Shown here: one piece after another, positions 22,054 through 29,907 of the stretch
Layout: each line of letters opens with the position of its first letter
Position numbering within the stretch: position 1 is the first letter of the stretch
Assembly: GCA_030841765.1 (NCBI GenBank)
Contig: JAUUSS010000014.1
Coordinates: 1-29,970, forward strand
Length of the DNA stretch: 29,970 bases
Source: Collinsella aerofaciens
Lineage (GTDB): Bacteria; Actinomycetota; Coriobacteriia; Coriobacteriales; Coriobacteriaceae
Reading direction: 5' to 3'
The notes under the pieces: generated by a model
What the model saw: only the letters and a program-made list of their open reading frames with translations
The model's database searches: none
What the model was told of the DNA's origin: nothing
Program-made: the position numbers and the translations under genes

Positions 22054-24354
22054 ATGGTCAAGCTGTACGAGGACGGCATCTACCTGCGTAACGGCAGCGA
22101 GGTTGTGCCTGCGGCCGAGGCTGCCGAGCGCGGTATTAAGCAGACGCCCGAGGATGCCAAGCGTGGCACCATTGCGTATTCGATCCTTCAGGCACACAAC
22201 ACGTCCGGCGACCCCGATGCGCTCAAGATTCGCTTCGATGCCATGGCGAGCCACGACATCACCTTTGTCGGCATCATCCAGACGGCGCGCGCCTCGGGCA
22301 TGGAGCAGTTCCCGCTGCCCTACGTGCTCACCAACTGCCATAACTCGCTGTGCGCCGTGGGCGGCACCATCAACGAGGACGACCACGTCTTCGGTCTCTC
22401 GGCGGCCAAAAAGTACGGCGGCATCTTCGTTCCGCCCCATATCGCGGTCATCCATTCCTTTATGCGTGAGAACTTCGCGGGCTGCGGCAAGATGATCCTG
22501 GGTTCCGACTCGCACACCCGCTATGGTGCCCTGGGTACCATGGCCGTGGGCGAGGGCGGCGGCGAGCTGGCAAAGCAGCTGCTGCGCGACACCTACGATG
22601 TCGCCTATCCCGGCGTCGTCGCCATCTACCTCACGGGTTCCCCGCGCCCCGGCGTCGGCCCGCACGACGTGGCGCTTGCCATCATCCGCGCCGTCTTTGC
22701 CAAGGGCTACGTCAAGAACAAGGTCATGGAGTTCGTGGGCCCCGGCATCGCGAGCATGACGACTGACTATCGCAACGGCGTCGACGTCATGACCACCGAG
22801 ACCACCTGCCTGTCGAGCATCTGGGCAACCGACGAGGACACGCACGCGTTTTTGACCATGCACGGCCGCGGCGACGACTACCGCGAGCTCAAGCCCGCCG
22901 ATGTCGCCTACTACGACGGCTGCGTCGAGGTCGACCTGTCGAGCATCAAGCCCATGATCGCGCTGCCGTTCCATCCTTCCAACGGCTTTGAGATCGACGA
23001 GCTCAACGAGAATCTCGAGGACATCCTTCACGAGGTGGAGCTCGAGGCCGCCAAGATCGGCGAGGGCAAGACGCACTTTAGCCTGCTCGACAAGATCGTC
23101 GACGGCAAGCTGCACGTGCAGCAGGGCGTTATCGCCGGCTGCTCGGGCGGCAACTACGACTCCGTGGTCCAGGCTGCCCGCGTGCTCAAGGGCGCCAACA
23201 CCGGCTGCGGCGAGTTCTCGCTGTCGGTCTATCCCACGAGCCAGCCCGTGGCGCTCGAGCTTACACGCCGCGGCTATATCTACGACCTTATGGAGGCCGG
23301 CGCGATCGTGCGCACGGCATTCTGCGGCCCGTGCTTTGGCGCCGGCGACACGCCTGCCAACAACGGCCTGTCCATTCGCCACACCACGCGCAACTTCCCC
23401 AACCGCGAGGGTTCCAAGCCGGGCAACGGTCAGCTGAGCGCCGTGGCCCTGATGGACGCCCGCTCCATTGCGGCGACGGCTGCCAACGGCGGCGTCCTGA
23501 CGCCGGCGACCGACCTGCCCGAGGAGATTTGGGACGAGGCCTGCGAGTACACCTTTGACGACGCGCCGTACAAGAAGCGCGTGTACTGGGGCTTTGGCAA
23601 GGCTGAGCCGGCCGACGAGCTGGTCGAGGGCCCCAACATCAAGCCGTGGCCCGCGATGGAGCCTCTCGGCGACGACATCCTGCTCAAGGTGTGCTCCAAG
23701 ATCATGGACCCGGTCACTACGACCGACGAGCTCATTCCCTCGGGCGAGACGAGCTCCTTCCGCTCCAACCCGCTGGGTCTGGCCGAGTTTACGCTCAGCC
23801 GTCGCGACCCTGCCTACGTGGGCCGCTCCAAGGAGGTCGACGCGGTGGAAAAGCGCCGCGTTGCCTGCGAGGCAGCGGGCGACCTGGTGGCACTCGATGC
23901 CGAGCTTGCCAGCGTGTTTGAGGCGCTGACCGGCGCGGGTGTCGCGGCCGATGCCAAGGCGACTGAGTACGGCTCCATGCTCTATGCCAAGAAGCCCGGT
24001 GACGGTTCCGCCCGCGAGCAGGCCGCGAGCTGCCAGCGCGTAATTGGCGGCCTGGCCAACATCGTCCACGAGTACGCCACCAAGCGCTATCGCTCCAACG
24101 TGATGAACTGGGGCATGGTGCCCTTCCAGATGGAGGCCGAGCCCAGCTTTGAGGTGGGCGACTACGTCTTTGTGCCGGGTATCCGCGCCGCGCTCGATGG
24201 CGACCTGAAGGGCATCGCCGCCTACGTGGTGCGCGCCGATGGTGCGGTCGAGCAGATTGAGCTCTACATTGCCGATATGACGGCAGAGGAGCGTGCCATC
24301 GTCAAGGCTGGCTGCCTGATCAACTACAACAAGTTCAAGGCAGCTGCCGAGTAA
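22054..24354 (+). CDS. Aconitase-superfamily hydratase (YbhJ-like)
   Basis: A 766-residue cytoplasmic [4Fe-4S] hydro-lyase. The cluster cysteines are C363 (IAGCSGGNYDS), C424 and C427 (FCGPCFGAGDTPANN). Active-site segments include GSDSHTRYGALGTMAVGEGG (150-169) and, in the C-terminal swivelling domain, GDGSAREQAA and RYRSNVMNWGMVPF. The family includes aconitase and related hydratases; the overall size and the TNCHNSLCAVGG start resemble the uncharacterised YbhJ-type branch, so citrate/isocitrate activity is likely but not certain. The frame is open from 22009, but the ATG at 22054 has GGGAG six bases upstream. It stands alone, between the hspR terminator and a large palindrome. Confidence 0.9.
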   Translation: MVKLYEDGIYLRNGSEVVPAAEAAERGIKQTPEDAKRGTIAYSILQAHNTSGDPDALKIRFDAMASHDITFVGIIQTARASGMEQFPLPYVLTNCHNSLCAVGGTINEDDHVFGLSAAKKYGGIFVPPHIAVIHSFMRENFAGCGKMILGSDSHTRYGALGTMAVGEGGGELAKQLLRDTYDVAYPGVVAIYLTGSPRPGVGPHDVALAIIRAVFAKGYVKNKVMEFVGPGIASMTTDYRNGVDVMTTETTCLSSIWATDEDTHAFLTMHGRGDDYRELKPADVAYYDGCVEVDLSSIKPMIALPFHPSNGFEIDELNENLEDILHEVELEAAKIGEGKTHFSLLDKIVDGKLHVQQGVIAGCSGGNYDSVVQAARVLKGANTGCGEFSLSVYPTSQPVALELTRRGYIYDLMEAGAIVRTAFCGPCFGAGDTPANNGLSIRHTTRNFPNREGSKPGNGQLSAVALMDARSIAATAANGGVLTPATDLPEEIWDEACEYTFDDAPYKKRVYWGFGKAEPADELVEGPNIKPWPAMEPLGDDILLKVCSKIMDPVTTTDELIPSGETSSFRSNPLGLAEFTLSRRDPAYVGRSKEVDAVEKRRVACEAAGDLVALDAELASVFEALTGAGVAADAKATEYGSMLYAKKPGDGSAREQAASCQRVIGGLANIVHEYATKRYRSNVMNWGMVPFQMEAEPSFEVGDYVFVPGIRAALDGDLKGIAAYVVRADGAVEQIELYIADMTAEERAIVKAGCLINYNKFKAAAE

Positions 24355-24355
24355 C

Positions 24356-24456
24356 GCACTTAATTGTCCGCCCGGGGCCACACCTTTCCCTCGTGCTCAC
24401 GCGCTTCGCGAGGGTCGCGTCAGAGAAAGGTATAACCGGGGCTACTTGTTAAGTGC
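24356..24456. repeat. Large imperfect palindrome after the hydratase gene
   Basis: Nested pairs run inward from GCACTTAA/TTAAGTGC: ACCTTTC/GAAAGGT (24382-24388 with 24425-24431) and CCCTCG/CGAGGG (24388-24393 with 24409-24414), ending in a GC-rich tip. It begins 2 bases after the stop and lacks a T-run. It probably ends or protects the hydratase mRNA. Confidence 0.6.
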
Positions 24457-24542
24457 TGCTCGTTGGGTCTTGAGGGCGCTAAAATCGAGGTTGCAACTCT
24501 CCTCTATGGGGGAGTGCGCCTTTGTTCATATGCTATCTAGAA

Positions 24543-24570
24543 TTGACAGTATGAAGTTGGCGCTTTAAAG
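24543..24570 (+). promoter_or_regulatory. Candidate promoter of the orphan gene at 24605
   Basis: TTGACA (24543-24548) is a perfect -35 box; 16 bases later TTAAAG (24565-24570) is a weak -10 box. Its distance to the ATG fits. Confidence 0.4.
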
Positions 24571-24604
24571 TGAGCTCAAAACACTCTCGTTTGTGGAGTT
24601 GAAG

Positions 24605-25294
24605 ATGAAGCGTTGCACTTCTGTTTTGTTGCTGTTGGTGGCTTGCGTCGTCGCTGCTGCGGGCGTGGTCCTATTTGGCTCGCTTATCTTCTATGGGCCG
24701 AGTGGGGTTGAGCAGACGGTTGAGATGGCGTCCCTTGTTGCATCGATGCCCGGGCAAATGATTTCGGACGTTACAAAGCCCGATGAGATAACGCTCGATA
24801 TCGAGGAAACGCCGGGCATTCTAAGCATAAGCAACTACCCCATGATTGAACTTGGCTCGTCTCGCTATACCAAGGACGAGAAGTTGTCCCGACAGGCGCT
24901 GGACTTGCTAAACGGGCGTTCGTTCAAACGCTGGGACGGTTGGGATGCCTATGAGCGCCGACGTGGTTCTGTGAACGGTGGCTACTATACAACGCTGAAG
25001 TTGTATTCATCTGATGGCAAACTGATGCGCACCGTTAACTACAATCCGGAATACGCAAAAGCCGGAGGTGGGGACGGCGTCTATATCCAAGATGGCGGCG
25101 TGACCTACATTCTTGAAGGCGACCAGCAGCAGGTGATCGATTTTTTGGATCGTTGCGTGATGGACGCGTACGACCAGACCTGCCTGCCCGACCCGCAGAC
25201 TGCACGCGATGGTGGATCTGCTCGTACATGGCTATTCGAGGATGAGATGCCCTGGACCGCCGAATCGGGAAGCACGGGCTCGGCAAAAGAGTAG
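24605..25294 (+). CDS. Orphan membrane-anchored or secreted protein
   Basis: A 229-residue protein I do not recognise. The N-terminus is Lys/Arg followed by about 27 hydrophobic residues (residues 6-31), a signal anchor or signal peptide without lipobox. The rest is soluble and would lie outside the membrane: it has short beta-rich stretches (YYTTLKLYSS, GVYIQDGGVTYIL), two late cysteines (in DRCVMD and DQTCLP) that could form a disulfide, and a low-complexity Ser/Gly tail. GGAG lies 7 bases before the ATG; an upstream in-frame GTG at 24593 is less likely. Base composition is lower in GC than the housekeeping neighbours, suggesting accessory DNA. Confidence 0.75.
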   Translation: MKRCTSVLLLLVACVVAAAGVVLFGSLIFYGPSGVEQTVEMASLVASMPGQMISDVTKPDEITLDIEETPGILSISNYPMIELGSSRYTKDEKLSRQALDLLNGRSFKRWDGWDAYERRRGSVNGGYYTTLKLYSSDGKLMRTVNYNPEYAKAGGGDGVYIQDGGVTYILEGDQQQVIDFLDRCVMDAYDQTCLPDPQTARDGGSARTWLFEDEMPWTAESGSTGSAKE

Positions 25295-25302
25295 AGAACG
25301 CG

Positions 25303-25566
25303 ACCACCACAAAGGTGCCCCTTTGCGGTGGTTTTCAGTCTGTCTCGATCTGTAACATCTGGGCTGTTAAAAGTGGGCTTGGTGTTGCAGATTTAGATTA
25401 TCGATTCGGGTGTCTTCTGTTTATCTCGATCTGTAACAGGTGGACCCTTATTTGCCGAGTAGTTGTTACAGATTTAGATAAACGGGCGCCGCTGAGCATT
25501 TCATCTCAATCTGTAACATCTGGGGTCAAAAACGGCCGCTAGATGTTACAGATCGAGACAGATGAG
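25303..25566. repeat. Triple-palindrome repeat, copy A
   Basis: After a short CACCACAAAGG-type hairpin, three palindromic units follow at about 25342-25400, 25419-25483 and 25501-25565. Each opens with TCTCGATCTGTAACA and closes with TGTTACAGATTTAGAT or a variant. In unit 2 the arms GTTTATCTCGATCTGTAACA and TGTTACAGATTTAGATAAAC pair at 18 of 20 positions. Copy B lies at 26481-26745 in the same orientation. Apart from this repeat and a hairpin at 25583-25613, nothing gene-like lies in 25295-25669. Confidence 0.8.
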
Positions 25567-25582
25567 CGCCGGAGTCGAAAAT

Positions 25583-25613
25583 CACCACAAAGGTGCCTGT
25601 CCCCTTTGTGGTG
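25583..25613. repeat. Short REP-like hairpin (CACCACAAAGG family)
   Basis: CACCACAAAGG pairs with CCTTTGTGGTG around TGCCTGTCC. Near-identical copies stand at 26482-26512 and, diverged, at the start of copy A (25304 onward). Confidence 0.7.
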
Positions 25614-25669
25614 GTGGGGGGCGGGCTCGATGTTATTGTGATCGCTGGGCAGCATTTTAATGAATGTCT

Positions 25670-26338
25670 CTACAGGATTTCATCTGGGGTGGCGGGTTTG
25701 GTTGTTTTGGGGATGCCGAGTTTGGACGACGCGAAATCGTCAACATTGTCCTTAATTCCGTCTTTGGTGTAGACGGTGACCATATAGGTGCTGTGTCCGA
25801 ATTCGCTCTTGTCGCGTGTTGCCCAGGCCTGCCAGTAGGCGGCCCCACTTCGCCCTTCGATTTTTCCGACACGGCGGAGTTCTGTTCGCTTTAATTTCTG
25901 GTTGCTATAGATGGTTCGACCGTCCTCCTCGGTGAGCCCGCACTGTCCAAGCATCTTGTCGAGGACTTGGTTCATGTGGCGCTCATCGGTGTTTGGTGCG
26001 TAGTCGTAGGCGAGGGTGATGGAGTCGAGTGGCTGGTCGTCGATCAGATAGTTTAGCGCCTGAGGTTCAAGGCAGAAATAGGGGGAGCATCCGTCGACCT
26101 TGCCGAGCAACGGTAACTTGGACTGCCAACTTCCGGTGGGAATTGCATATTCGTAGAACACGCCACGGCAGACAAAGGAGAGCGAGGTGGCACGCGAGCC
26201 GGCGTCGATCATCCCGCAAAGATCGAAGGGCGAGGCGATACCAAAAGAAAAGGGCGTGATGACGATAAGGAAGAGCATCACGATGGGTATGGCGAGAATG
26301 GCGATGACGTTGCGACCGGTGGAATGAGACGGCTTCAT
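25670..26338 (-). CDS. Orphan membrane-anchored protein with cysteine pairs
   Basis: A 222-residue protein of unknown function. One hydrophobic segment (about residues 11-35) follows a short basic N-terminus and gives a signal anchor. The outside part has cysteines in DLCGM, FVCRG, GCSPYFC and QCGLT, enough for several disulfides. It has no similarity that I can see to its neighbour at 24605. GGGGAG stands before the ATG at 26338; a TTG at 26356 is in frame but less likely. It is convergent with the 24605 gene and lies between the two copies of the triple-palindrome repeat, so it could be lost or gained by recombination between them. Confidence 0.75.
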   Translation of the reverse strand: MKPSHSTGRNVIAILAIPIVMLFLIVITPFSFGIASPFDLCGMIDAGSRATSLSFVCRGVFYEYAIPTGSWQSKLPLLGKVDGCSPYFCLEPQALNYLIDDQPLDSITLAYDYAPNTDERHMNQVLDKMLGQCGLTEEDGRTIYSNQKLKRTELRRVGKIEGRSGAAYWQAWATRDKSEFGHSTYMVTVYTKDGIKDNVDDFASSKLGIPKTTKPATPDEIL

Positions 26339-26480
26339 ATGATCTCCCCGAGACAAATGGCAGGCAAGGCCGATTGCAAATGAATATTCTCAGATAACAA
26401 TTCATTTTAGCCCATAACAAGAAAGGACAACAGACATTGAGAGCAGGCCTGTTTGTCCGGTCATGCATTTTCGTTCCCCA

Positions 26481-26745
26481 TCACCACAAAGGTGCCTGTC
26501 CCCTTTGTGGTGGTTTTCGCTCTGTCTCGATCTGTAACATTTGGGCCGCTAAAAGTGGGTTTTGTGTTACAGATTTAGATTATCGGTTCAGGCATCTTCC
26601 GTTTGTCTCGTTTTGTAACAGGTAGACCCTTATTTGCCGAGTAGTTGTTACAGATTTAGATAAACGGGAGCGGCTGAACATTTCATCTCGATCTGTAACA
26701 CCTAGGACCAAAAATGACTGCTAGATGTTACAGATTGAGACAGTT
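26481..26745. repeat. Triple-palindrome repeat, copy B
   Basis: It begins with the CACCACAAAGG hairpin (26482-26512). Units lie at about 26524-26584, 26601-26665 and 26683-26741, in the same order, spacing and orientation as copy A but with more mismatches between arms, especially in unit 2. The interval 26339-26480 shows nothing gene-like apart from the promoter side of the 26338 gene. Confidence 0.8.
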
Positions 26746-26802
26746 GGTCGTCGGGGATGCAGTGGGTTGACGTCTCAGTATCCTATCCTTCAATCACTCA
26801 GA

Positions 26803-26838
26803 AAATCTTATATATAGAGACTTAGATTTGTGTATAAG
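26803..26838 (+). promoter_or_regulatory. clpB control region: motif shared with dnaK, plus -10 box
   Basis: AAATCTTATAT, five bases, GACTTAGATTT (26803-26829), then TATAAG (26833-26838). The two 11-base blocks are identical to those before dnaK. It is a likely HspR operator lying over the promoter. Confidence 0.6.
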
Positions 26839-26879
26839 ATCGCGCAAAGCTGGCAACAATACTTCTCGAACAACGTGAA

Positions 26880-26897
26880 GCCGCCCCGTAGGGCGGC
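26880..26897 (+). promoter_or_regulatory. 5' UTR hairpin before the clpB ribosome binding site
   Basis: GCCGCCC pairs with GGGCGGC around CGTA, ending 7 bases before the AGAGAGGTG of clpB. Confidence 0.5.
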
Positions 26898-26918
26898 CAC
26901 CCCAAGAGAGGTGATTCC

Positions 26919-29546
26919 ATGAGAATCGATAAGCTAGCAATGACGTCGCGCGAGGCGCTGCAGACCGCCATGAGCACGGCTGCCGATGCGCAGGCCGGCG
27001 CGGTGGAGCCGATTCATCTGCTGTCTGCCCTGCTCGGTGCCGGCGAGCGCAATATCTCCGTGATCATCGAGCGCATCGGTGCCGACCCGGCTCAGCTCGC
27101 ACGCTCCACACAGGATGCCATCGACCACGCGCCCAAGGTTTCGGGCGAGGGCCAGCAGATGGGCCTGTCCAACGAGCTCGTCCGCGTCATCGAAAAGGCC
27201 GAGAAGAAGGCCACCAAGATGGGCGACAGCTTTGTGGTGACTGAGCATCTGCTGATGGCGCTTGCCGAGGACAAGGGCGAGGCGGGCCGCGTACTGCGCG
27301 ACGCCGGCGTCACCAAGGAGCGCATCGAGCAAGTCTACGAGGAGCTGCGTGGCGATGACCGCGTGACGTCTGCCGAGGACAAGACTCAGTTTGAGGCACT
27401 GGAGCAGTACGGTCGCAACATCTGCGATCTGGCCCGCGCCGGCAAGCTCGACCCGGTCATCGGCCGTACCGATGAGATTCGCCGCACCATCCAGGTCCTG
27501 TCCCGTCGCACCAAGAACAACCCCGTGCTCATCGGTGAGCCGGGCGTCGGCAAGACGGCCATCGTCGAGGGCATCGCCCAGCGTATCGTGGCCGGCGACG
27601 TGCCGAGCACCCTGCGCGACCGCGACCTTATCGAGCTCGACATGAGCGCGCTGGTCGCCGGCGCCAAATACCGCGGCGAGTTCGAGGACCGCTTGAAGGC
27701 CGTGCTCAAGGAAGTGCAAAAGTCCGAGGGCAAGGTCATCCTGTTCATCGATGAGCTCCACACCATCGTGGGCGCGGGTGCCACCGAGGGCTCCATGGAC
27801 GCCGGCAACATTCTCAAGCCGGCGCTTGCCCGTGGCGACTTGCACGCGATCGGCGCGACCACGCTCGACGAATACCGCAAGTACATCGAAAAGGATGCGG
27901 CGCTCGCGCGTCGTTTCCAGACCGTGATGGTGAGCGAGCCTACCGTCGAGGACACCATCTCGATCCTGCGTGGCCTCAAGGAGAAATACGAGATCTTCCA
28001 CGGTGTGCATATCACCGATAGCGCGCTCGTGGCAGCTGCCGACCTCTCCGATCGCTACATCGCCGACCGCTTCCTGCCCGACAAGGCCATCGATTTGGTC
28101 GATGAGGCGGCAAGCCGCCTGCGCATGGAACTCGACAGCATGCCGGTCGAGATCGACGCCACCACGCGTCAGCTCACTCAGCTGCAGATCGAGGAACAGG
28201 CGCTCATGAAAGAGACCGATGACGCCTCCAAGGAGCGTCTGGAGGCCCTGCGCCAGGAGATTGCCGAGGTCCAGGAAAAACTCAACGTGCAAAAGGCCGG
28301 CTGGCTCAACCAGAAGAACGCCATTGACCACGTGCAGGAGCTTAAGAGCCAGCTTGACGAGGCCAAGAGCGAAGAGGAGCGCGCGACGCGTAACGGCGAC
28401 CTGGGCCGTGCGTCCGAGCTGCGCTATTCCGTGATCCCGGGTCTGCAGCAACAGATTCAGGATTCCGAGGCTGCGCTCGAGGCACAAAAGCAACAGGACG
28501 GCGAGGGCCTCAACGAACAGGTGACCTCCGATGAGATCGCCGAGGTCGTGAGTGCCTGGACCGGCGTGCCCGTGTCCAAGATGATGCAGGGCGAGCTCGA
28601 CAAGTTGAAGGGCTTGGAGGGTGAGCTGCATAAGCGCGTCATCGGCCAGGACGAGGCCGTCTCCGCCGTCGCCGCAGCTGTGCGCCGCAGCCGTGCGGGC
28701 CTCTCCGATCCGGACAAGCCCATTGGCAGCTTCTTCTTCCTGGGCCCCACCGGCGTGGGTAAGACCGAGCTCGCCAAGGCTCTAGCCGAGTGCCTGTTCG
28801 ATGACGAGCGCGCACTCGTGCGTATCGACATGTCCGAGTACATGGAGAAGTTCAGCGTCCAGCGTCTGATCGGTGCGCCCCCGGGATACGTGGGATACGA
28901 CGAGGGCGGCCAGCTCACCGAGGCCGTGCGCCGTCGTCCGTATTCCGTGATCTTGCTCGACGAGATGGAGAAGGCTCACCCGGATGTCTTCAACGTGCTG
29001 CTGCAGGTGCTTGACGACGGCCGTCTGACCGACGGTCAGGGTCGCCAGGTATCCTTCAAGAACACGATCATCATCATGACGTCTAACGTGGGCTCCAAGG
29101 CTATCGCTGAGCTTTCCGGCAAGGACGAGGAGGAGATGCGCCATCAGGTCGACGCGGCCATGGCTCAGACCTTCCGCCCCGAGTTCCTCAACCGTATCGA
29201 TGATATCGTGGTGTTCCATCCGCTTGGCATGGCGCAGATCGAGAAGATCGTCGACATTCAGCTCGCCGACGTCCGCGCGCGTCTGGCCAAGGAACGCATG
29301 ACGCTTGCCATCACCCCGGCGGCCAAGCAGCTGCTCGCCGTGGGCGGCTTGGACCCGGTCTTTGGTGCCCGTCCGCTCAAGCGTCTGGTGCAGCGTGAGG
29401 TTGTCGATGCCATCGCAGCGGCCATCATCGACGGCACGGTGCGCGAGGGCGATCAGGTGACGGTCGATGTCGACAAGGACGGCGGCTTTACCGTCGTGTG
29501 CGATAACACGCCGGCGGCCACCTACGAGGTTCCCGACGCCGAGTAG
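26919..29546 (+). CDS. clpB: Disaggregase ClpB (Hsp100)
   Basis: An 875-residue hexameric AAA+ unfoldase that rescues aggregated proteins with DnaK. The N-domain (1-145) has two Clp repeats. NBD1 has Walker A GEPGVGKTA (206-214) and Walker B VILFIDELHTIVG. The coiled-coil middle domain spans about 405-525 (rich in Gln/Glu, with QLQIEEQALMKE). NBD2 has Walker A GPTGVGKTE (about 609-617), Walker B VILLDEMEKA, pore loop GYVGYDEGG and sensor-2 GARPLKR. The C-terminus is ordinary; the IGF loop of ClpP-binding partners is absent, as expected for ClpB. AGAGAGGTG stands before the ATG. It is a single gene under the motif shared with dnaK. Confidence 0.98.
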   Translation: MRIDKLAMTSREALQTAMSTAADAQAGAVEPIHLLSALLGAGERNISVIIERIGADPAQLARSTQDAIDHAPKVSGEGQQMGLSNELVRVIEKAEKKATKMGDSFVVTEHLLMALAEDKGEAGRVLRDAGVTKERIEQVYEELRGDDRVTSAEDKTQFEALEQYGRNICDLARAGKLDPVIGRTDEIRRTIQVLSRRTKNNPVLIGEPGVGKTAIVEGIAQRIVAGDVPSTLRDRDLIELDMSALVAGAKYRGEFEDRLKAVLKEVQKSEGKVILFIDELHTIVGAGATEGSMDAGNILKPALARGDLHAIGATTLDEYRKYIEKDAALARRFQTVMVSEPTVEDTISILRGLKEKYEIFHGVHITDSALVAAADLSDRYIADRFLPDKAIDLVDEAASRLRMELDSMPVEIDATTRQLTQLQIEEQALMKETDDASKERLEALRQEIAEVQEKLNVQKAGWLNQKNAIDHVQELKSQLDEAKSEEERATRNGDLGRASELRYSVIPGLQQQIQDSEAALEAQKQQDGEGLNEQVTSDEIAEVVSAWTGVPVSKMMQGELDKLKGLEGELHKRVIGQDEAVSAVAAAVRRSRAGLSDPDKPIGSFFFLGPTGVGKTELAKALAECLFDDERALVRIDMSEYMEKFSVQRLIGAPPGYVGYDEGGQLTEAVRRRPYSVILLDEMEKAHPDVFNVLLQVLDDGRLTDGQGRQVSFKNTIIIMTSNVGSKAIAELSGKDEEEMRHQVDAAMAQTFRPEFLNRIDDIVVFHPLGMAQIEKIVDIQLADVRARLAKERMTLAITPAAKQLLAVGGLDPVFGARPLKRLVQREVVDAIAAAIIDGTVREGDQVTVDVDKDGGFTVVCDNTPAATYEVPDAE

Positions 29547-29590
29547 ATTTTGGGCAATGCCTTAAAATCTGCCAGTCGTCTCTAAACGCC

Positions 29591-29627
29591 AAGGGCGGTG
29601 GATCCAATCGAGTCCGCCGCCCTTTTT
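29591..29627 (+). terminator. Intrinsic terminator of clpB
   Basis: AAGGGCGGTGGA pairs with TCCGCCGCCCTT (one G-T pair) around a 10-base loop, running into a five-T tract. Confidence 0.9.
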
Positions 29628-29679
29628 CGTGCGACAATCGATGATGTTGAGCATGAGCACATGGCAAGGAGATATGCAG

Positions 29680-29883
29680 ATGAAAGACGAGAACAAGACG
29701 CACGCACCGGTTGCTGAGGCAGCGCCCGCCGCGCCGGTCGCACCGAAGGCTTCTCCCAAACCGGCGCCCAAGCCGCGCGACCCCTACATCCGTGCCGAGA
29801 ACGAGGACGATGACGGCTACGATCCCTACAGCGATCGCCGCCCCGAGCGCGAGCCGATGTTCGAAGCCGACCCCTGGCGCTAA
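29680..29883 (+). CDS. Small Pro/Ala-rich, acidic-tailed protein
   Basis: A 67-residue protein without recognised domain. The first half is a low-complexity Ala/Pro/Lys stretch (APAAPVAPKASPKPAPKPR); the second is acidic and Tyr/Arg-containing (ENEDDDGYDPYSDRR). It is predicted to be disordered and has no membrane segment. AAGGAG stands 8 bases before the ATG at 29680; upstream in-frame starts reach into the clpB terminator and are not preferred. It sits about 130 bp after clpB in the same direction, beyond the terminator, so it needs its own promoter. Function unknown. Confidence 0.6.
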   Translation: MKDENKTHAPVAEAAPAAPVAPKASPKPAPKPRDPYIRAENEDDDGYDPYSDRRPEREPMFEADPWR

Positions 29884-29907
29884 GTGCCACCCAAAAGGCC
29901 ACCAATA

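Noticed and set aside
21988..24381. Very long leftward frame opposite the hydratase
   Set aside because: Antisense shadow caused by codon bias; the plus-strand product has full aconitase motifs.
25315..26625. Two similar short frames (25315-25542 and 26437-26625) encoding related peptides containing SVSICNIW
   Set aside because: They are translations of the triple-palindrome repeat copies; they differ in length and start context and lack ribosome binding sites, so shared sequence reflects the repeat, not a protein.
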